16,998 nucleotides of DNA from Syntrophomonadaceae bacterium (lineage in GTDB: Bacteria; Bacillota; Dethiobacteria; DTU022; UBA8154): assembly GCA_007122565.1 (NCBI GenBank), contig SKTJ01000115.1, forward strand, positions 1-16,998. The letters are read 5' to 3'. Below are positions 12,966 to 16,998 of the stretch, one piece after another. Numbering within the stretch: position 1 is the first letter of the stretch; each line of letters opens with the position of its first letter. The translations under genes and the position numbers were made by a program. Below the pieces are notes generated by a model. That model was not told where the DNA came from, did not search any database, and saw only the letters and a list, made by a program, of their open reading frames with translations.

Positions 12966-13917
12966 CTGTAGCTCCCAACTCCTTCCCCGTCAGTTTGAGA
13001 AACACATCTTCCAGGGTTGTGGCGCGTAAAAGGTGATATTGACAGGGTGGCGTGATCTCCTGAATTTCCTGTAGCAGTTTGCCGCCGTGGTTTGTATACA
13101 AATAGAGGGTATTGCCAAGCAACCAGGAGTCCTTCAGCAGCTTGGGGTAACGGCTGATAATGCTTTCCTGCCACCTGGCGGGATCCTCCTTCAGGCCCAA
13201 CTCCAGCACCTCGGGGCCTACGTGTTTTTCTACAAGCTCAGGCGGAGTTCCTTCATCAAGAATACGGCCATGGTCCATAATAATCAAACGGTCGCAGAGC
13301 TTGGTTGCCTCCTCCAGGTAATGTGTAGTGAGGAGGATTGTTATCTTTTGCTTCTTGATGGACCGCAGTTGCTGCCAGACCAAATGGCGGGCCTGGGGGT
13401 CGAGGCCGGTGGTCGGCTCATCGAGGATGAGCAGGGCAGGGTTGTTGATCAGGCTGCGCGCGATAGCGAGGCGCCTTTTCATCCCTCCGGAAAGGGTCTC
13501 CACTCGCGTATGGCTGCGGTTTGCCAGATCCATGAGAGTCAGCAACTTTTGTAAATGTTCCCGGATGTGGGCCGGTTGCAGACCGTAGTAGCGGGCAAAC
13601 ATTACCAAATTTTCCCAGACGGTAAGATCTGGATCAAGGTTGTTGTCCTGGCTGACTACGCCCAGCTGCTTACGGATTTCCCGCGAGCAGCGGTTTGCAT
13701 CCATATCCAGCACCATCAATTCACCGTCACTTATTGGGGAAAGGCCGTAGATCATTCTTACAGTGGTAGTTTTCCCCGCCCCGTTAGGACCGAGGATGCC
13801 GAAACATTCCCCGCGGTGCACATGAAAATCGATACCATCTACCACTGCTTTGCCGTTGTATCGTTTAACCAAATTTTGAGCAGTGATGATTTTTCCGGCA
13901 ACAGGTAGCTCCGGCAC
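12955..13917 (-). CDS. ABC transporter ATP-binding protein (NodI/DrrA-like)
   Basis: 320-residue ATPase. Walker A is GPNGAGKTT (43-51), the Q-loop is Q90, the signature is LSGGMKRRL (142-150), Walker B is LLILDEP (162-168) followed by TTGLD, and the switch histidine is H199. The C-terminal 90 residues carry the extension seen in NodI/DrrA-type exporters (ending in TTLEDVFLKLTG). With the permease it forms an exporter for an unknown lipid, glycan or drug-like molecule. The start is GTG 13917 with AAGGGGGA upstream. The 262 bases beyond the start hold no gene but do contain the hairpin at 14097-14141; no promoter is convincing. Confidence 0.92.
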   Translation of the reverse strand: MPELPVAGKIITAQNLVKRYNGKAVVDGIDFHVHRGECFGILGPNGAGKTTTVRMIYGLSPISDGELMVLDMDANRCSREIRKQLGVVSQDNNLDPDLTVWENLVMFARYYGLQPAHIREHLQKLLTLMDLANRSHTRVETLSGGMKRRLAIARSLINNPALLILDEPTTGLDPQARHLVWQQLRSIKKQKITILLTTHYLEEATKLCDRLIIMDHGRILDEGTPPELVEKHVGPEVLELGLKEDPARWQESIISRYPKLLKDSWLLGNTLYLYTNHGGKLLQEIQEITPPCQYHLLRATTLEDVFLKLTGKELGATDVE

Positions 13918-14096
13918 GTTTATCCCCCTTGGATTACATCAAATAATATTTTCCAGCAACAGCAGAAGGTGACGATAAAAGCATGTCCGCAAGTAAACAA
14001 ATCCCCCGTGCCTGCAGGTATTCTCAGAGAATAATGAGTCCCCTAATTTTGACCTAAACAGCTACAATAATATTATCAGAAACTCTTGCAAAAGAA

Positions 14097-14141
14097 AACA
14101 GGAAACGATACGCACATATCAATGCTGTATCATCCCCTGTT
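14097..14141 (-). terminator. Hairpin terminator downstream of ykuS (possibly bidirectional)
   Basis: AACAGG (14097-14102) pairs with CCTGTT (14136-14141) and GATAC (14107-14111) with GTATC (14127-14131), separated by a symmetric four-base internal loop. On the minus strand it is followed by TTTTCTTTTG and lies 39 bases after the ykuS stop. On the plus strand a run of T follows as well. Confidence 0.6.
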
Positions 14142-14179
14142 TTTTACGTTTTTTTTACACTTAATTCACTTTAGCGCTG

Positions 14180-14440
14180 CTAGTAGCTGAGTCTTTCCTG
14201 TATCTCCAGGGAAATCTCATCCGCGGTAAGGCCGGAGGCGTTAATAACCGGTATGGCCAGGTTTGTATCCTGCATACCGAGCATATTCATTTCGCCTCCG
14301 TCAATGACTATAGCCCCCAGATCGCCGGCAAATCCAAAGCGGGTGATGTCGTTGTCATCAAAGTCAACTACATCCACACCCTGTGCCTGCAGATACTCCT
14401 TGACGTTTGATAGCAAAGGACTAACGGCTACTTTTACCAC
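14180..14440 (-). CDS. ykuS: UPF0180 family protein YkuS
   Basis: 86-residue small soluble protein of the YkuS/UPF0180 family, whose function is not established. The pattern matches: VAVSPLLSNVKEYLQAQGVDVVDFD at the N-terminus and a central GGEMNMLGMQDTN. The end is VINASGLTADEISLEIQERL, where YkuS has VITAHGLT-DDI. The cysteine pair seen in B. subtilis YkuS is absent, and AIVIDGGE stands there instead. The start is GTG 14440 behind AAAGGGGGG. It is divergent from the MFS gene, and the intergenic hairpin region may form its 5' leader. Confidence 0.88.
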   Translation of the reverse strand: MVKVAVSPLLSNVKEYLQAQGVDVVDFDDNDITRFGFAGDLGAIVIDGGEMNMLGMQDTNLAIPVINASGLTADEISLEIQERLSY

Positions 14441-14485
14441 ATGTTGCCCCCCTTTATCCTGGTTTTTCTTTTGGGTATAAGATCC

Positions 14486-14574
14486 CCACCTCTAAGCATA
14501 GCGTAGGTGGAACTCTCAATCAGGTGGAGTAGACTTTCCATCTGATTCTCCGATGTTTCAGCTTTGCTGAAACA
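14486..14574. other. Three consecutive strong hairpins between ykuS and the MFS gene
   Basis: Stem 1: CCACCT (14486-14491) with AGGTGG (14505-14510). Stem 2: AATCAGGTGGA (14518-14528) with TCCATCTGATT (14537-14547), 11 pairs with one wobble. Stem 3: TGTTTCAGC (14554-14562) with GCTGAAACA (14566-14574), nine perfect pairs closed by TTT. Seven and six bases separate them. No ORF or T-run accompanies them. It could be the structured leader of ykuS (minus strand), part of the MFS leader, a small RNA, or a relic end of an IS200/IS605-like element. Confidence 0.6.
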
Positions 14575-14701
14575 GTTCACTTTTATCTTCTCCAGATGCA
14601 GCAATTATATGTGGTAGTTAATCGGGACACCTTAAGAGACAATAGAGGAAATACCAATTTATTTGTAGAATCAGTAATTTGATAATGTGTATTAATATAA
14701 G

Positions 14702-14719
14702 AAAGAGGTGCTCCTCTTT
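14702..14719 (+). promoter_or_regulatory. Shine-Dalgarno-sequestering hairpin at the MFS start
   Basis: AAAGAGG (14702-14708), the Shine-Dalgarno, pairs perfectly over seven bases with CCTCTTT (14713-14719) around TGCT. The TTG start codon (14718-14720) is at the base of the stem. In mRNA this would hide both the ribosome binding site and the start. Confidence 0.55.
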
Positions 14720-15938
14720 GAAAGTATACGAGGGCTGGAAAGTGGCGTTTGCGGGAGCTGGAGTAAATTTTTTGGTGGGCATTCCTTACGCCTGGAGTAT
14801 TATTGCCACTGGTCTCAGCCAACAAATGGGGTGGAGTCCTGTTCAGGCTGCCTTTCCCTACACTGTTTTTCTGCTCAGTTATTCTTTTTTTATGGTACTC
14901 GCAGGGAAATGGCAGGACCATGCGGGACCGCGCCTGGTGACAACCACGGGCGGCCTGCTTGTGGGAGCAGCATCACTGTTGAGCGCTTTTTTCCTGTCAC
15001 CGGTAGGGGTGTCTCTCCTGTGGGGGTTTTTTTATGGATTCGGCGCGGCCTGCTGTTTCGGCTCAGTAACATCTGCGGCTATGAAATGGTTTTCTCAGGA
15101 GAAAAAGGGACTGGCTACCGGGGTAGTGGTAACGGGCATGGGTGTTTCTGCCTTTGTGATGGCACCACTGGTCTATTTCCTCGTAGGTTATGGGATGAGA
15201 AGCGCCTTTCTCATCCTTGGCTTCCTGCTACTGCTTGGGGTAACACCGCTGGCACGCTTAATTAAAAATCCACCCGGTTATGCCATGCAGGCAGCAGAAT
15301 CAGCAGAATCGTCCATAAGCGTACGATGGTACGAAATATTCCGCTTTCCCCAGTTCATAATGCTCTGGCTTATGTTCTGGGTGACCACCGGTACCGGAGT
15401 GACTTTTGTGACCCACCTGGATAGCATGGCCCGCGTCCATGTGGCTTATGAGCGAGGGTATATCCTGGTTGCTTTATTTGCCTTTTTTAATGCCGCTGGA
15501 AGAATAGTTTTCGGGTTGGTATCCGATCGTATCGGGCGGGGCAGGGCTATGACGCTGGATTTCAGCATAACCCTCCTGGCACTTGTTTTACTCCTGCAGT
15601 TTTCCTCTCCATTGTCCATGGGATTCATTGTTTCCGCGCTGGGGCTGGCTTACGGGGGACTGTATACACTTTTTCCGGCAACGATCGCCACTTATTTTGG
15701 GGAGAAAGACTTTGGGCTGTATTTCGGGCTACTTTACACAGCCCTGGGAGCCGGCGGTCTTTTTCCCTTAATTGCGGGCTATCTCTTCGGTCGTCAAGGT
15801 GATTTTCAGGGAGCTTTCCTGCTACTGATCATCGCCTGCGCTGCAGTGGTTATCCTATCTCTTTCACTGAAAAAGCCTGTTATGAAAGGGGAGCCGGTTC
15901 TTGCCGCAGAACTTGATGTTGAAAAGCATCACCATTAA
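14718..15938 (+). CDS. MFS transporter, OFA (oxalate/formate antiporter-like) family
   Basis: 406-residue protein with about twelve membrane segments. The N-terminus (GWKVAFAGAGVNFLVGIPYAWSIIATGL) is the pattern of OFA-family carriers, which move small carboxylates such as oxalate, formate or other monocarboxylates. The loop 8-9 motif FGLVSDRIGRGRAM is the usual MFS G-x-x-x-D-R-x-G-R. A histidine-rich tail (KHHH) ends the protein. TTG 14718 is chosen because the Shine-Dalgarno AAAGAGG is spaced correctly and homology begins here. An upstream in-frame ATG at 14679 has no Shine-Dalgarno. The gene is convergent with the HD-GYP gene, 21 bases away, with no visible terminator. The substrate is not determined. 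Confidence 0.85.
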   Translation: MKVYEGWKVAFAGAGVNFLVGIPYAWSIIATGLSQQMGWSPVQAAFPYTVFLLSYSFFMVLAGKWQDHAGPRLVTTTGGLLVGAASLLSAFFLSPVGVSLLWGFFYGFGAACCFGSVTSAAMKWFSQEKKGLATGVVVTGMGVSAFVMAPLVYFLVGYGMRSAFLILGFLLLLGVTPLARLIKNPPGYAMQAAESAESSISVRWYEIFRFPQFIMLWLMFWVTTGTGVTFVTHLDSMARVHVAYERGYILVALFAFFNAAGRIVFGLVSDRIGRGRAMTLDFSITLLALVLLLQFSSPLSMGFIVSALGLAYGGLYTLFPATIATYFGEKDFGLYFGLLYTALGAGGLFPLIAGYLFGRQGDFQGAFLLLIIACAAVVILSLSLKKPVMKGEPVLAAELDVEKHHH

Positions 15939-15959
15939 ATCTCCTTGAACCAGTTACAG

Positions 15960-16998
15960 CTAAGGCCGATCATTCTCAATTAAAAGCACATAAATTTCAA
16001 GAAGGTCGTTTTTTAGGATTGCATTCACTAATTGGGGATCAAAATGCGTTTCCGAACATTGCAGCAGCTCTTCTTTAACTTTTTCCACCGTTTTCGCATG
16101 AGAATATGGCCGATTGGAAAGCATCGCATCCACCGCATCGGCTATACAGATGATGCGCGCGCTCAGGGGAATTTGGGTTCCCCTGAGGCCCTCTGGGTAG
16201 CCCGTTCCATCAAACTTTTCGTGATGGTAGAGCACCAGTGGGACCACTTCTTTTAAAAACTGTACTGGAGAGAGAATTTCTGCACCGATAACGGGGTGTT
16301 TTTTTATAATCTCAAATTCTTCTTGAGTTAAGGTGTCTTGTTTCATGAGAATGGCTTCCGGAACACCAATTTTGCCAATATCATGAAGGATGGCAGCCTG
16401 CTTGATTAAATCCAACTCTTCTGCGGAGCAATCCACGTTTTTACCGATAAGTTGAGCAAGTTTTGCAATTCTTTCCTGGTGGCCCTTGGTGTAAGCATCC
16501 TTGGCATCCACCGCAGCTACCAGTGATGATACGGTTTCTGTATAATGGCTTTGAATATTTTTATAAGCATACTCCACTTCAGCTTCAAGGGTTTTGTTGG
16601 CAAGTTGGAGTTCTTTTAGTTTGCTTTTAATGCCGCGGTTGTTATCACGGCGGATCAGCCCTTTTACCACAGCATCTTGCACAGAAGCGCGGTCAAAAGG
16701 TTTAATAAGGTAATCCAGGGCACCATAGCGCAAGGCTTTTGTCGCTGTTTCCACGGAAGCATAAGCGGTTATCATAACAACCTCCGTGTCCGGTGCTTTC
16801 TTTTTTACCTCCACAAGCAGATCAACACCATTTAAATCAGGCATTCTGATGTCCATGATAACCAAGTCAAATTCTGTCTTTTCAAAACAAACCAGAGCTT
16901 CTTTGCCGGAAGCTGCCACGGCTACCTGGTAATCGTCCCGCAAAATCATGCGCAGTGCTTCACGCGGGCCAAGTTCATCATCCACAATGAGTATATGC
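15960..16998 (-). CDS. Response regulator with HD-GYP domain (partial, start beyond window)
   Basis: About 345 codons are visible. The frame runs off the right edge: just before the GTG at 16985 it reads I-L-I, giving ILIVDDE, the normal first strand of a receiver, so the true start lies beyond 16998. The receiver domain (about the first 120 residues) has the acidic pair DDE, phospho-acceptor D in DLVIMDIRMPDLNG, the T of MITAY and the K of LIKPFD. A helical linker follows. The HD-GYP domain then has HDIGKIGVPE, HHEKFDGTGYPEGL and IADAVDAM, with all key metal-binding residues present. Family role: phosphorylation-controlled cyclic-di-GMP (or cGAMP) phosphodiesterase of RpfG type. The partner kinase is not in the window. 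Confidence 0.93.
   Translation of the reverse strand, partial: HILIVDDELGPREALRMILRDDYQVAVAASGKEALVCFEKTEFDLVIMDIRMPDLNGVDLLVEVKKKAPDTEVVMITAYASVETATKALRYGALDYLIKPFDRASVQDAVVKGLIRRDNNRGIKSKLKELQLANKTLEAEVEYAYKNIQSHYTETVSSLVAAVDAKDAYTKGHQERIAKLAQLIGKNVDCSAEELDLIKQAAILHDIGKIGVPEAILMKQDTLTQEEFEIIKKHPVIGAEILSPVQFLKEVVPLVLYHHEKFDGTGYPEGLRGTQIPLSARIICIADAVDAMLSNRPYSHAKTVEKVKEELLQCSETHFDPQLVNAILKNDLLEIYVLLIENDRP

Noticed and set aside
14486..14574. CRISPR-like repeat array
   Set aside because: The three hairpins have different sequences and no repeat-spacer periodicity.
16985..16998. Start of the HD-GYP response regulator at the GTG 16985
   Set aside because: That GTG is the valine of ILIVDDE; the upstream in-frame codons fit the first strand of the receiver, so the gene is cut by the window edge.

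Overview
The window looks like the chromosome of an obligately anaerobic, selenocysteine-using Gram-positive bacterium, most likely a Clostridia/Peptococcaceae-type aromatic degrader or syntroph. This is inferred from strong AGGAGG ribosome binding sites, frequent GTG/TTG starts, typical Firmicutes families (YkuS, YolD-like, LiaF-like), a LexA box of Bacillus/Clostridium type, and oxygen-sensitive electron-transfer modules. No rRNA, tRNA, CRISPR array, phage or intact transposon was seen.

Bases 1-4600 (+ strand) are the distal part of an electron-transfer operon. It encodes an MvhD-type subunit with an in-frame UGA exactly where a cluster cysteine is expected (selenocysteine), followed by NuoE-like, NuoF-like and NuoG/HoxU-like subunits. 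This order, including the selenoprotein, matches bamF-bamG-bamH-bamI of the class II (ATP-independent, tungsten) benzoyl-CoA reductase of obligate anaerobes. The catalytic genes (bamB-E) would lie upstream, outside the window, so the assignment is inferred. Two small genes follow, a cysteine-free thioredoxin-fold protein and an ATC-hydrolase/V4R-like protein, and then a strong terminator.

Bases 4650-7800 (+) hold a cupin gene and a four-subunit 2-oxoacid:ferredoxin oxidoreductase operon of the VorB/KorA type (ferredoxin, alpha, beta, gamma), with coupled overlapping genes and its own terminator. It would make reduced ferredoxin and an acyl-CoA from a 2-oxoacid, and could feed the electron-transfer complex upstream. 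A short direct repeat (consensus CAGGAGTCAGGAGTCAGAAT) occurs three times between these modules, and one copy supplies the last residues of the gamma subunit.

Bases 7940-9880 (-) carry a YolD-like gene behind a probable LexA-controlled promoter, a YjbQ/UPF0047 gene and an L-asparaginase. Bases 10050-12000 (+) carry a LiaF-like membrane protein, a YedK/HMCES abasic-site protein and a PaaI-type thioesterase. Bases 12170-13920 (-) encode a two-gene NodI/NodJ-like ABC exporter. Then come a divergent pair, ykuS (-) and an OFA-type MFS transporter (+), separated by a region with three consecutive strong hairpins. The MFS start codon and Shine-Dalgarno lie inside a perfect 7-bp hairpin. The window ends inside a receiver-HD-GYP response regulator (-) whose first codons are off the right edge.

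All functions are read from sequence motifs and recalled family patterns. No database search or folding program was run.
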